A stretch of 39,243 nucleotides of DNA, taken from assembly GCA_043787975.1 (NCBI GenBank), contig JAYVUK010000070.1, forward strand, positions 1 through 39,243, given 5' to 3'. This stretch comes from JAPLDA01 sp043787975. GTDB lineage: Bacteria > Bacteroidota > Bacteroidia > AKYH767-A > 2013-40CM-41-45. Position numbers and translations under genes: made by a program. Below the pieces are notes generated by a model. The model had not been told where the DNA came from. It searched no databases and worked only from the letters and a program-made list of their open reading frames with translations. Positions 18,084-24,841 of this stretch are shown piece by piece. Position 1 is the stretch's first letter; every line of letters begins with the position of its first letter.

Positions 18084-18524
18084 ATGTTTAATAAAAACAA
18101 CAAAGAAAACGGTATGATGACAAAAGGCGCAGAAGGCACTTCATCTTCCATCAACCTGATTGGTGCAGGAACCGTCATAGAAGGCGACATCCGTTCGAAT
18201 GGGGATATCCGCATTGATGGAACCGTGTATGGATCGGTTTCCTCAAAAGCAAAAGTTGTAATCGGAACAACAGGAATTATCGAAGGTGATGTGAACAGCC
18301 AGAATGCGGATGTATCGGGAACCATAAAAGGAAAAACAACCATTGGAGAATTACTTTTTCTGAAATCAACTTCTAAAATTATCGGTGACCTGGTGACCGG
18401 AAAATTAGTGGTTGAAGTAGGAGCAAGCTTTACCGGATCATGCAACATGGGTCCTATGATTAAAGACATAAAAGATGGCGACAAACCAGTCGAACTCAAC
18501 AAAGAAAAAGCAGCCTACTCCTAA
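18084..18524 (+). CDS. bactofilin (polymer-forming cytoskeletal protein)
   Basis: A 146-residue protein with a short Asn/Lys-rich N-terminal tail and a bactofilin (DUF583) core from about residue 22. The core shows the regular six-residue hydrophobic periodicity of a right-handed beta-helix: INLIGAGTVIEGDIRSNGDI, GTVYGSVSSKAKVVIGTTG, IIEGDVNSQNADVSGTIKG. Bactofilins polymerise without nucleotide at the inner membrane and organise cell shape or wall enzymes. No membrane segment is seen, so it is cytoplasmic. The 3' end overlaps the next gene by 50 nt. Confidence 0.93.
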   Translation: MFNKNNKENGMMTKGAEGTSSSINLIGAGTVIEGDIRSNGDIRIDGTVYGSVSSKAKVVIGTTGIIEGDVNSQNADVSGTIKGKTTIGELLFLKSTSKIIGDLVTGKLVVEVGASFTGSCNMGPMIKDIKDGDKPVELNKEKAAYS

Positions 18525-18708
18525 CAGCTACATCCGCTATGCCACCATGGGAACACAGATGATCGTGATCATGGGACTGGGCGCGTTTGGCGGATACGCG
18601 TTGGACAAATGGCTGCAGTTCAAGTTCCCGGTTTTTACAATTTTGCTTAGTCTTCTTTCAATTGCCGCAGCACTGTATCTATCCATCAAAGATTTTTTGA
18701 AAAAATAA
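18475..18708 (+). CDS. AtpZ/AtpI family protein
   Basis: A 77-residue membrane protein with two helices, at about residues 27-45 (MIVIMGLGAFGGYALDKWL) and 50-72, joined by a short loop. It matches AtpZ/AtpI, small proteins encoded beside ATP synthase genes that help F0 assembly or form a Ca2+/Mg2+ channel. The GxFGGYxLD signature is clear. As drawn it overlaps bactofilin by 50 nt in another frame. The ATG at 18547 would avoid most of this but would cut the conserved YIRYATMGTQM stretch, so I keep the longer start with moderate confidence. Confidence 0.8.
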   Translation: MATNQSNSTKKKQPTPNSYIRYATMGTQMIVIMGLGAFGGYALDKWLQFKFPVFTILLSLLSIAAALYLSIKDFLKK

Positions 18709-18717
18709 ATTGCCTTC

Positions 18718-19098
18718 ATGCGAAAAGATTTTCTAAGTTTCCTCAAGGCAATTTTTATTTTCTCCATCATCATTTCAGCAATCGTTTTCATTGTCTCCTT
18801 TAGTCTCGCTGAAGATAAAATCGACCACCTGACGTGGTTGGTGCTTTTTTACTTCGTCCTGATTACAACTGGGTTTCATTTTGGATTACTGAAGGCGTCA
18901 GAAGGTCGACCGCAGGTATTTATACGATATTACATGGGTGCCACTACATTCAAATTATTCATTCACGTGATTGTAATTTTAATGTATTGTCTTTTTAACA
19001 GGAATGATGCTGTGCGTTTCATCATCACTTTCTTAATCCTGTATCTTTTGTACACCGTATTTGAGACCGTGCTTGCGACAAAAAAATTCAGAAAATAA
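18718..19098 (+). CDS. small four-helix membrane protein beside AtpZ/AtpI
   Basis: A 126-residue protein with four predicted membrane helices, at about residues 8-28, 38-57, 70-90 and 97-117. I recognise no family beyond its resemblance in size and position to the unnamed membrane protein that sits between atpI and atpB in many Bacteroidota, possibly a counterpart of AtpI/UncI. It lies 9 nt after AtpZ/AtpI. Here no atpB follows: the next gene is convergent and only 3 nt away, so either the locus has been broken or the ATP synthase genes lie elsewhere. Confidence 0.8.
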   Translation: MRKDFLSFLKAIFIFSIIISAIVFIVSFSLAEDKIDHLTWLVLFYFVLITTGFHFGLLKASEGRPQVFIRYYMGATTFKLFIHVIVILMYCLFNRNDAVRFIITFLILYLLYTVFETVLATKKFRK

Positions 19099-19101
19099 TT
19101 T

Positions 19102-19821
19102 TCAACCGAATGCGATGTTCGGTTGGCTTTTTGAAGGTTGAATAAATTGTTTCTTCAGCTTTTTTACAAAGGAAATAAAATAGTTTCCGGAATCCTGGGA
19201 ACGCAGTGAATCCAGTTTGCCAAATTGAAATCGTTTCTCAAAATTTAAATCCGTAGGCTGGTAATAAATATCATGACTTGCTCTTCTGGAAAGAGTTTCA
19301 AAATGTTGCCCGTCTGCATAAAGTAAAATAACTTCTGCTTTCTTCAGCCTGTGATACACTTTCGCTTCACTGATTGCATGGAATCCGAAAACTTTCTTGA
19401 GAAATTCTGCTCTGCGAGGATGCACTCCAATTACATAGTCGTGATAACTGCTGTGAACACCGAAACGTGCAATACTTGAAAGCATTTCAATGGTTTGCGC
19501 CGGGTTGATGACATCCCGTGCACTTGCCAACAAGCCAATTTCAATCAATTTTTTCTTTTGGCCTCTTAATTCATCCAATTCCTTTTTAAAATAGGCGTCG
19601 AGCGGCAACCCTCTCTTGCTGTCGAGTACAGCAGATATGGTACAAATGCTCTTGTCGTTTTGTTTTCCCAGGATAACGGCTGCATTCCTGCTGACATATT
19701 CGGGAAAAGTAAAAATGGAAAAGGGATTTACATCGATGAGCATGGTTGCAACATATTGATGATATACCAATCTCCAGCTTTCAATAATTTCGTCCAGGGT
19801 CGTTGCTACTTTAAGATTCAT
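19102..19821 (-). CDS. FeeM-like N-acyl amino acid synthase / GNAT-fold acyltransferase
   Basis: A 239-residue protein whose central region fits the FeeM catalytic core, a GNAT-like fold that joins fatty acyl groups from acyl carrier protein to an amino acid amine. The order TISAVLDS, then GLPLD at residues 71-75 and KLIEIGLLA at 92-99, matches the family pattern of a central strand, GLP(L)D and E(I/V)xxLA. The C-terminal 40 residues are basic and unlike the core. No membrane segment is seen. The acyl donor and the acceptor are not visible from sequence. It stands alone, facing the porW/AtpZ run with a 3-nt gap, and could make a signal or membrane N-acyl lipid. Confidence 0.65.
   Translation of the reverse strand: MNLKVATTLDEIIESWRLVYHQYVATMLIDVNPFSIFTFPEYVSRNAAVILGKQNDKSICTISAVLDSKRGLPLDAYFKKELDELRGQKKKLIEIGLLASARDVINPAQTIEMLSSIARFGVHSSYHDYVIGVHPRRAEFLKKVFGFHAISEAKVYHRLKKAEVILLYADGQHFETLSRRASHDIYYQPTDLNFEKRFQFGKLDSLRSQDSGNYFISFVKKLKKQFIQPSKSQPNIAFG
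19103..19132 (+). terminator. terminator embedded in the 3' end of a convergent gene
   Basis: CAACCGAA (19103-19110) pairs perfectly with TTCGGTTG (19118-19125), followed by GCTTTTTG. It ends the plus-strand AtpZ/AtpI run, yet also encodes the last residues (NIAFG) of the minus-strand acyltransferase. On the minus strand the hairpin is followed by AAAATTATTTTCTG, so it may work in both directions. Confidence 0.7.
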
Positions 19822-20095
19822 AATTTTGAGAATATAAAAAGCGAGGCTGGAAAATTGTGCCAGTAATATAGTGCTAAAACGCGCTCAGGGCCTACTCCAA
19901 AACAGTATCAACTAAAAAAATTGTAGACTTTGTTTCCCACTGAGGGAAATAAACCCTGCCGATGAAATGCGCCGGCAAGTCCAATTCATTGAAAATACCT
20001 CAATCCTTCGTTTCAAAAATTATGGTATGAATTTTAATTCCTGATGGAATTCTAATTAAGAATTATCAGAAATACTCATCATTAAAAAAAAAATT
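19822..20095. other. 274-bp gap with small hairpins
   Basis: Upstream of the divergent acyltransferase and YtxH genes. Hairpins seen: TTTCCC-ACTGA-GGGAAA at 19933-19949, TGCCG/CGGCA at 19957-19977, and AATTCC-TGAT-GGAATT at 20035-20050, overlapping a second one (AATTCT/AGAATT). No gene is evident; these could mark untranslated leader RNA. Confidence 0.35.
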
Positions 20096-20332
20096 ATGAA
20101 AAACTCAAGTAAAGTTCTGTTGGCCCTCGGATGTGGTGCCGTTATAGGAAGCATTCTCGGAATTCTTTTTGCTCCCGACAAAGGATCCGAAACAAGAAAA
20201 AAAGTTTCCGACACAGCAAATGATCTTACGAAGAAAGTGAAGGACATGAAAGATTCCATCACAGGAAAATACAAGATTCCACACAACAGACGAACAGGAG
20301 TGGAAAATGAAATCAACGAATATGTGAGTTGA
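20096..20332 (+). CDS. YtxH domain protein
   Basis: A 78-residue protein with one N-terminal membrane segment (VLLALGCGAVIGSILGILFA) followed by the YtxH signature APDKGSETRKKV and a charged amphipathic helix ending in NEYVS. YtxH proteins are small membrane-associated, often stress-induced proteins of unknown mechanism. The length and Gly-rich helix suit the family. It is convergent with the ars operon (19-nt gap, no clear terminator). Confidence 0.85.
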   Translation: MKNSSKVLLALGCGAVIGSILGILFAPDKGSETRKKVSDTANDLTKKVKDMKDSITGKYKIPHNRRTGVENEINEYVS

Positions 20333-20351
20333 TTTTTTATCACCAGGATTT

Positions 20352-20774
20352 TCAACTCAGTTCTTTAATTAAGTTGAGGACGGCGTCTTTGATTTTATTT
20401 CGGACTTCTCTTGTTGCCGTTATTCTTTCTTCGTGTGTACCTGTTAAGGCAGAAGGATCTTCAAAACTCCAATTTATTTTTTTGTGAACACCCGGGAAAA
20501 TCGGGCATTGTGCTGCACTTGCTTCATCGCATACAGTTACTACATAATGATACAGTCTTCCTTCTTTTAAAAAGTCAAATACGTTTTTGGTTGGATTGTT
20601 TGAAATATCAATACCGTCTTCCTTCATTACTTCTATCACAAGCGGATTGAGTTTGCCTGCTTCCAGTCCTGCACTTTCAACGTGAAAATTTCCTCCGCCA
20701 AATTTTTTCAAATAAGCTTCCGCCATCTGGCTGCGTGCAGAATTGTGAATACAGAGAAATAAAACTTTTATCAT
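20352..20774 (-). CDS. arsC: arsenate reductase, low-molecular-weight phosphatase type
   Basis: A 140-residue cytoplasmic enzyme reducing arsenate to arsenite, probably with thioredoxin. It has the phosphatase loop CIHNSARS (C8, R14) and two more redox Cys, C82 (VTVCDE) and C90 (AQCPIF), the arrangement of thioredoxin-coupled ArsC; the family DPS pattern appears as FEDPSAL. The start overlaps the acr3 stop by 4 nt, so the two are probably translationally coupled. It is the last gene of arsR-arsI-acr3-arsC and supplies arsenite to the exporter. Confidence 0.95.
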   Translation of the reverse strand: MIKVLFLCIHNSARSQMAEAYLKKFGGGNFHVESAGLEAGKLNPLVIEVMKEDGIDISNNPTKNVFDFLKEGRLYHYVVTVCDEASAAQCPIFPGVHKKINWSFEDPSALTGTHEERITATREVRNKIKDAVLNLIKELS

Positions 20775-21805
20775 GTTGAATAGAATTTTTGTTTGAGAAC
20801 TAAACTTACTTTCACTAATAAAATCAAAACGGGAACTTCAACCAACGGACCGATGACTCCGGCAAACGCCTGTGGCGAGTGGATGCCAAATACTGCAATC
20901 GCAACTGCAATGGCTAATTCAAAATTATTGCCGGTAGCCGTAAATGATATTGCAGCATTTTTTTCGTACGAAACGTTCATTGATTTGCTGATGAAAAAGC
21001 TCGTAAAAAACATCAGCACAAAATAAATAACCAATGGAATGGCTATTTTGATTACGTCTAAAGGAAGTTGCAGAATTTTGTCGCCTTTCAAACTGAACAT
21101 TAAAACGATTGTAAACAGTAAGGCGTAAAGCGTTAGGGGCGAAATGGCGGGAACAAATTTTCTGTTGTACCACTCTTTTCCTTTCTGGCTGATTAAAATA
21201 TATCGTGTTAAAAATCCGGCAATGAATGGTATACCCAAATAAATAAAAACACTCCGAGCCACATCGTTCATGGGAACTGAAATATTGAAGTTGCCAAAAC
21301 CTAATTTGTGCGGTAACATATTGACGAAAAGCCATACATAAAAACTATACGTGATTACCTGGAAGACACTGTTCAATGCAACTAATAAAGCACCATACTC
21401 ACGGTTTCCGCCTGCTAAATCATTCCACACAATTACCATTGCAATGCATCTTGCCAAACCGATTAATATCAGACCAACCATATAACCCGGTTCGTTGTGC
21501 AGAAAAATAATTGCCAGTAAAAACATTAAGACCGGACCAACAATCCAGTTTAATAAAAGTGATAAGGACATCACTTTCTTATCCTGAAAAGCAATTGGTA
21601 ATAATGAATAATCCACTTTTGCCAATGGAGGATACATCATTAAAATCAAACCTATTGCCAATGGAATATTCGTGGCTCCCACAGAAAGCGAATCCGCAAT
21701 ATTTGAAATTCCGGGAACCAGGTATCCTAAGAGAACGCCCAAAGCCATGGCGAGAAAAATCCAAATAGTCAGGTAGCGGTCGAGGAATTTTAATTTCGGC
21801 TGCAT
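20771..21805 (-). CDS. acr3: arsenite efflux permease, ACR3 family
   Basis: A 344-residue inner-membrane protein with about ten hydrophobic helices, which exports arsenite using the proton gradient. The conserved segment LIGLARCIAMVIVWNDLAGG holds the essential Cys (C120), and SFTATGNNFELAIAVAIAVF and GPLVEVPVLILLV near the C-terminus are family signatures. Length agrees with ACR3 members, and unlike ArsB no ATPase partner is needed. It lies between arsI (15-nt gap) and arsC (4-nt overlap). Substrate is inferred from family and operon. Confidence 0.96.
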   Translation of the reverse strand: MQPKLKFLDRYLTIWIFLAMALGVLLGYLVPGISNIADSLSVGATNIPLAIGLILMMYPPLAKVDYSLLPIAFQDKKVMSLSLLLNWIVGPVLMFLLAIIFLHNEPGYMVGLILIGLARCIAMVIVWNDLAGGNREYGALLVALNSVFQVITYSFYVWLFVNMLPHKLGFGNFNISVPMNDVARSVFIYLGIPFIAGFLTRYILISQKGKEWYNRKFVPAISPLTLYALLFTIVLMFSLKGDKILQLPLDVIKIAIPLVIYFVLMFFTSFFISKSMNVSYEKNAAISFTATGNNFELAIAVAIAVFGIHSPQAFAGVIGPLVEVPVLILLVKVSLVLKQKFYST

Positions 21806-21820
21806 AAGTTTTTATAAAGA

Positions 21821-22309
21821 TTAACAACAACTCTTATCGGTTGTCAATTCATTGAGATGAATTTTTGTTTTGTCTGTTGGCGAACAACAAGCCGATGTTT
21901 CGCTCATCTCATAATGCGGATCGTTGAATTCTGCATCTTCGTGGAAATAATAAACTTCCCATTGTACACCGTCAGGATCATTGACCCAGAACTTGTCCTG
22001 TTTTGCATAACAACAGTTGGTTCCTTTCTCTTCCTTCGAAACAAGGTTTTTCTTTTTCGCCTCCCAGAGTTTGATATTCAAATCTTCAAGTGTTTCAACC
22101 TGGAAACCCAGGTGTCCGAAATTGGATTGTACCCTCTCCTTATTTTCAACAAACGAAATAATAAGCGACGGTTTGTCCAAAACAAACTTGGCATAGTTTG
22201 GTTTTACTTTGTTGGGTTCCTGTCCGAAAAACTGAGAATAGAAATCTACCGATTGTTGAATGTCACTGACATACAAGCTGACATGCATTCTTGGAAATTG
22301 ATTGTTCAT
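21821..22309 (-). CDS. arsI: ArsI/CadI-type glyoxalase-fold enzyme (C-As lyase-like)
   Basis: A 162-residue vicinal-oxygen-chelate protein. The vicinal Cys pair in GTNCCYAKQ (C99-C100) and the likely Fe ligands in RMHVS (H9), FGHLG (H66) and VQWEVYY (E118) match ArsI, which splits the C-As bond of trivalent organoarsenicals. An extra Cys-rich tail (ACCSP, KSCC) could bind metal. I start at the ATG at 22309 because the family begins there; an ATG at 22330 would overlap arsR by 10 nt. Standing between arsR and acr3, it extends resistance from inorganic to methylated arsenic. A cadmium-induced CadI role is an alternative. Confidence 0.88.
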   Translation of the reverse strand: MNNQFPRMHVSLYVSDIQQSVDFYSQFFGQEPNKVKPNYAKFVLDKPSLIISFVENKERVQSNFGHLGFQVETLEDLNIKLWEAKKKNLVSKEEKGTNCCYAKQDKFWVNDPDGVQWEVYYFHEDAEFNDPHYEMSETSACCSPTDKTKIHLNELTTDKSCC

Positions 22310-22320
22310 TTTGTTTTGGT

Positions 22321-22653
22321 TTAACAACATTTAGGGTTATTGGAATTTGTCTTCGTAAAAAATTCATTGAATGTCTTTTCAAATTTCTCAAACGTTTTCC
22401 AGTTGATACAATAACAGGATTTTGTTCCATCCACAGTTCCTTTGATTAATTCTGCTTTCAACAGTTCTTTGAGATGCTGCGATACGGTGGATTGTGCTAG
22501 CGGTAGCACCTCCACAATTTCACCGCAAATACAACTTTCGCGGTCGGCAATTTGTTTCAGGATGGCTACTCTCGCCGGATGGCTGATGGCATTTGCAAAA
22601 TCCGCCAATTCATTTTCTTTCTTACTGAACTCGTCTTTCTTGTTCTGGGCCAT
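22321..22653 (-). CDS. arsR: ArsR/SmtB family arsenic-responsive repressor
   Basis: A 110-residue winged-helix repressor. The recognition region reads PLAQSTVSQHLKELLKAELI (residues 51-70). A Cys pair SCICGEI (C41, C43) replaces the classic ELCVC metal site, with further Cys at C80, C82 and the C-terminal pair C109-C110. These are candidates for As(III) binding, which would release the DNA. It is the first gene of the ars operon, with a promoter and operator just upstream, so it should repress its own operon. Small length and the helix-turn-helix are typical. Confidence 0.93.
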   Translation of the reverse strand: MAQNKKDEFSKKENELADFANAISHPARVAILKQIADRESCICGEIVEVLPLAQSTVSQHLKELLKAELIKGTVDGTKSCYCINWKTFEKFEKTFNEFFTKTNSNNPKCC

Positions 22654-22664
22654 TGTTTATATTA

Positions 22665-22682
22665 TATCGCAAATATACGATA
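22665..22682 (-). promoter_or_regulatory. ArsR operator overlapping the arsR promoter
   Basis: TATCGCAAATATACGATA is an imperfect palindrome (perfect 5-bp ends TATCG/CGATA). On the minus strand its centre contains TATATTTG (22670-22677), a full match to TAnnTTTG. A TTG lies 21 bp upstream (22699-22701). Transcription would begin about 10 nt before the arsR ATG. A repressor bound here would cover the -7 box directly. Confidence 0.7.
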
Positions 22683-22748
22683 AATAGAATCAAACTTCCA
22701 ACTGATTTGAAAAATTTTTTTTCTTTGACTTTTCGATGCCACTTTTTG

Positions 22749-22765
22749 TCTCCGAACACCGAACT
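22749..22765. repeat. dispersed repeat, family C (second copy)
   Basis: The 17 bases here are the exact reverse complement of 5631-5647. This copy is single-armed and lies between the ars promoter and the aminotransferase promoter. Confidence 0.65.
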
Positions 22766-22780
22766 TCATACTCCCGGCTA

Positions 22781-22788
22781 TATATTTG
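22781..22788 (+). promoter_or_regulatory. candidate -7 promoter box of the aminotransferase-amidase unit
   Basis: TATATTTG matches TAnnTTTG on the plus strand, 43 nt before the ATG at 22831. It overlaps the in-frame ATG at 22786, which therefore should not be used as a start. No clear -33 TTG is seen. Confidence 0.5.
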
Positions 22789-22830
22789 GCATTCTTATTT
22801 ACATTTACACATTCCTATCATTTTAGAACC

Positions 22831-23991
22831 ATGCCGACATTTCCGAGCCTTGTCAAATCAAAACTTCCAAAAGTTGGAACAACCATTTTCACGGTGATGT
22901 CTGCACTTGCCAATGAATACAAAGCCATTAATTTATCACAAGGATTCCCGAATTTTGAAACTCCGGATGAATTGATTTCACTTGTAAATCAATACATGAA
23001 AAAAGGAATGAATCAATATGCTTTCATGCAAGGCATCATGATCTTGCGTGAAGCTATTGCAGGAAAAATGGAAGATCTGTATGGAATAAAATACAATCCT
23101 GAGACGGAAATCACCGTGACCAGTGGCGGCACACAAGCCATTTACACAGCCATTGCTTCCGTGATCCGGGAAGGTGATGAAGTGATTGTGATGGAGCCGG
23201 CATACGATTGTTATGTTCCTGCCATTGAACTGAACGGTGGTATTCCTGTTTTTGTTCAACTTAAATCGCCCGACTATTCAATTGATTGGGACGTGGTAAA
23301 AAAAGCCGTGACGAGCCGTACCAAAATGATCATGATCAACACGCCGCAAAATCCTACAGGAGCCGTGATGAATTCTAAGGATATGAAAGAGTTAGAGAAA
23401 ATTACCGACGGAACCGATATTATTATTTTAAGTGACGAAGTATATGAGCACATCATATTCGACGACTTACGTCATGAAAGCGTTTGCTATTATCCCAAAC
23501 TTGCCGAACGTAGTTTCGTTATTTTTTCATTCGGAAAAACCTATCATGCTACCGGCTGGAAAATGGGATATTGTCTTGCTCCTGCAAATCTTTCCGCTGA
23601 ATTCAGGAAGGTACATCAGTTCATCGTGTTCTGCGCCAATACACCTGTTCAATATGCGCTAGCAGAATACATGAGGAAGAAAGAAAAATACCAGGAACTC
23701 CCTCAATTTTACCAGGAAAAGCGTGACTACTTTATCAAACTCATACACGGATCGAAGTTTAAATTCAAACCCGCTTCCGGTTCTTATTTTCAGTTGCTTG
23801 ATTACAGCACAATTACGAATGAAAAAGATACAGAGTTTGCAAAACGCATGACAAAAGAATTTGGTGTTGCCTCCATTCCGATTTCTGTTTTTTATCGCGA
23901 ACCAGTCGACAACAAATTACTGCGGTTTTGTTTTGCTAAGACAAACGACACCCTTGAACAAGCTGCCGAACGACTTCTGAAAATTTCCTGA
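22831..23991 (+). CDS. PLP-dependent aminotransferase, methionine/kynurenine type (YbdL-like)
   Basis: A 386-residue fold-type I aminotransferase. The PLP lysine is in SFGKTYHATGWKMGY (K236), with NTPQNPTG, LSDEVYEHI and the C-terminal substrate Arg in LLRFCFAKT also present. The SQGFPNFETP and EPAYDCYVPAIEL segments fit the YbdL/glutamine-transaminase K group, which transaminate methionine and its keto acid KMTB using glutamine. The omega-amidase gene begins 3 nt downstream; the two enzymes act in sequence, so a methionine-salvage role is likely. I start at MPTFPSLV because the longer frame overlaps the promoter box. Confidence 0.9.
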   Translation: MPTFPSLVKSKLPKVGTTIFTVMSALANEYKAINLSQGFPNFETPDELISLVNQYMKKGMNQYAFMQGIMILREAIAGKMEDLYGIKYNPETEITVTSGGTQAIYTAIASVIREGDEVIVMEPAYDCYVPAIELNGGIPVFVQLKSPDYSIDWDVVKKAVTSRTKMIMINTPQNPTGAVMNSKDMKELEKITDGTDIIILSDEVYEHIIFDDLRHESVCYYPKLAERSFVIFSFGKTYHATGWKMGYCLAPANLSAEFRKVHQFIVFCANTPVQYALAEYMRKKEKYQELPQFYQEKRDYFIKLIHGSKFKFKPASGSYFQLLDYSTITNEKDTEFAKRMTKEFGVASIPISVFYREPVDNKLLRFCFAKTNDTLEQAAERLLKIS

Positions 23992-23994
23992 ACC

Positions 23995-24801
23995 ATGAAC
24001 GATTTAAAAATCACGATCATTCAATCCGAACTTTTTTGGGAAGACATTGACAAGAACCTTGATATGTTTTCAAAAAAAATTTCTTCCATAAAAGAAGCCA
24101 CTGATCTGATCATTCTTCCGGAAATGTTCAGCACCGGATTTACGATGAATGCAAAAACCTGTTCCGAGGAAATGACTCCCGAAAAAAACGCGACAAGCGG
24201 TAAAACGATTGAGTGGCTTCGCTCAAAAGCAAAAGCAAAAAATTGTGTAATCACCGGAAGTGTAATTATTGGAGAAGGTGGGAAATTTTATAATCGTCTT
24301 ATCTGGATGAAACCGGATCGGACTTTTCAGCTTTATGATAAGCGCCATTTGTTTAGCCTGGCCGATGAACAAAAAACGTACACCGCAGGAAATAAAAAAA
24401 TCATTCCCGAAATAAACGGATGGAAGATTTGTCCGCTCATTTGTTTCGATCTGCGTTTTCCTGTCTGGAGCAGAAGAACAAAAAAAGAGGATTATGATTT
24501 ACTCATTTACGTCGCGAATTGGCCCGACAAAAGAATTCACGCCTGGAGACAGCTACTTATTGCACGCGCTATCGAAAACCAATGTTATGTCGCCGGCGTG
24601 AACAGAATCGGTGATGACGGAAATGCCATGCATCATTCCGGATATTCTACCATGATTGATTTTAAAGGCGAACAACTAAGTAAAACACAGCCCGACGAGG
24701 AGTCCATCGAAACTATTTCATTGAGTAGAACATCCTTGCTTGATTTCAGAAAACACTTTCCGTTTGCTGCCGATGCTGATGACTTCAGCATCGTATCGTA
24801 A
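23995..24801 (+). CDS. omega-amidase, nitrilase family (YafV-like)
   Basis: A 268-residue carbon-nitrogen hydrolase with the Glu-Lys-Cys triad visible: E43 in LPEMFSTGF, K116 in YDKRHLF, C150 in PLICFDLRFP. It should hydrolyse alpha-ketoglutaramate (or ketosuccinamate) made when glutamine donates its amino group, pulling the transamination forward. Gene order (aminotransferase, 3-nt gap, amidase) supports the glutamine-transaminase/omega-amidase pathway. No signal peptide is seen; it is cytoplasmic. The length and GxFYNR and MHHSGYS segments match YafV/NIT2. Confidence 0.92.
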   Translation: MNDLKITIIQSELFWEDIDKNLDMFSKKISSIKEATDLIILPEMFSTGFTMNAKTCSEEMTPEKNATSGKTIEWLRSKAKAKNCVITGSVIIGEGGKFYNRLIWMKPDRTFQLYDKRHLFSLADEQKTYTAGNKKIIPEINGWKICPLICFDLRFPVWSRRTKKEDYDLLIYVANWPDKRIHAWRQLLIARAIENQCYVAGVNRIGDDGNAMHHSGYSTMIDFKGEQLSKTQPDEESIETISLSRTSLLDFRKHFPFAADADDFSIVS

Positions 24802-24841
24802 TTTTTTTTAGTTTTGAATCTGCTTCCAACCGGCAGTTCAC

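Noticed and set aside
18062..18502. 146-residue minus-strand ORF antisense to bactofilin
   Set aside because: The length is close to bactofilin only because the beta-helix repeats suppress stops on the other strand.
21857..22324. 155-residue plus-strand ORF antisense to arsI
   Set aside because: The arsI frame carries all the glyoxalase-fold residues and sits in a conserved operon; this frame has no recognisable domain.
20772..22653. Possible integrated genomic island around the ars operon
   Set aside because: There are no integrase, attachment-site or tRNA signs, and base composition does not visibly differ from neighbours.
22786..22830. Longer N-terminus of the aminotransferase
   Set aside because: It would begin inside the TAnnTTTG box and adds residues not typical of the family; MPTFPSLV is preferred.
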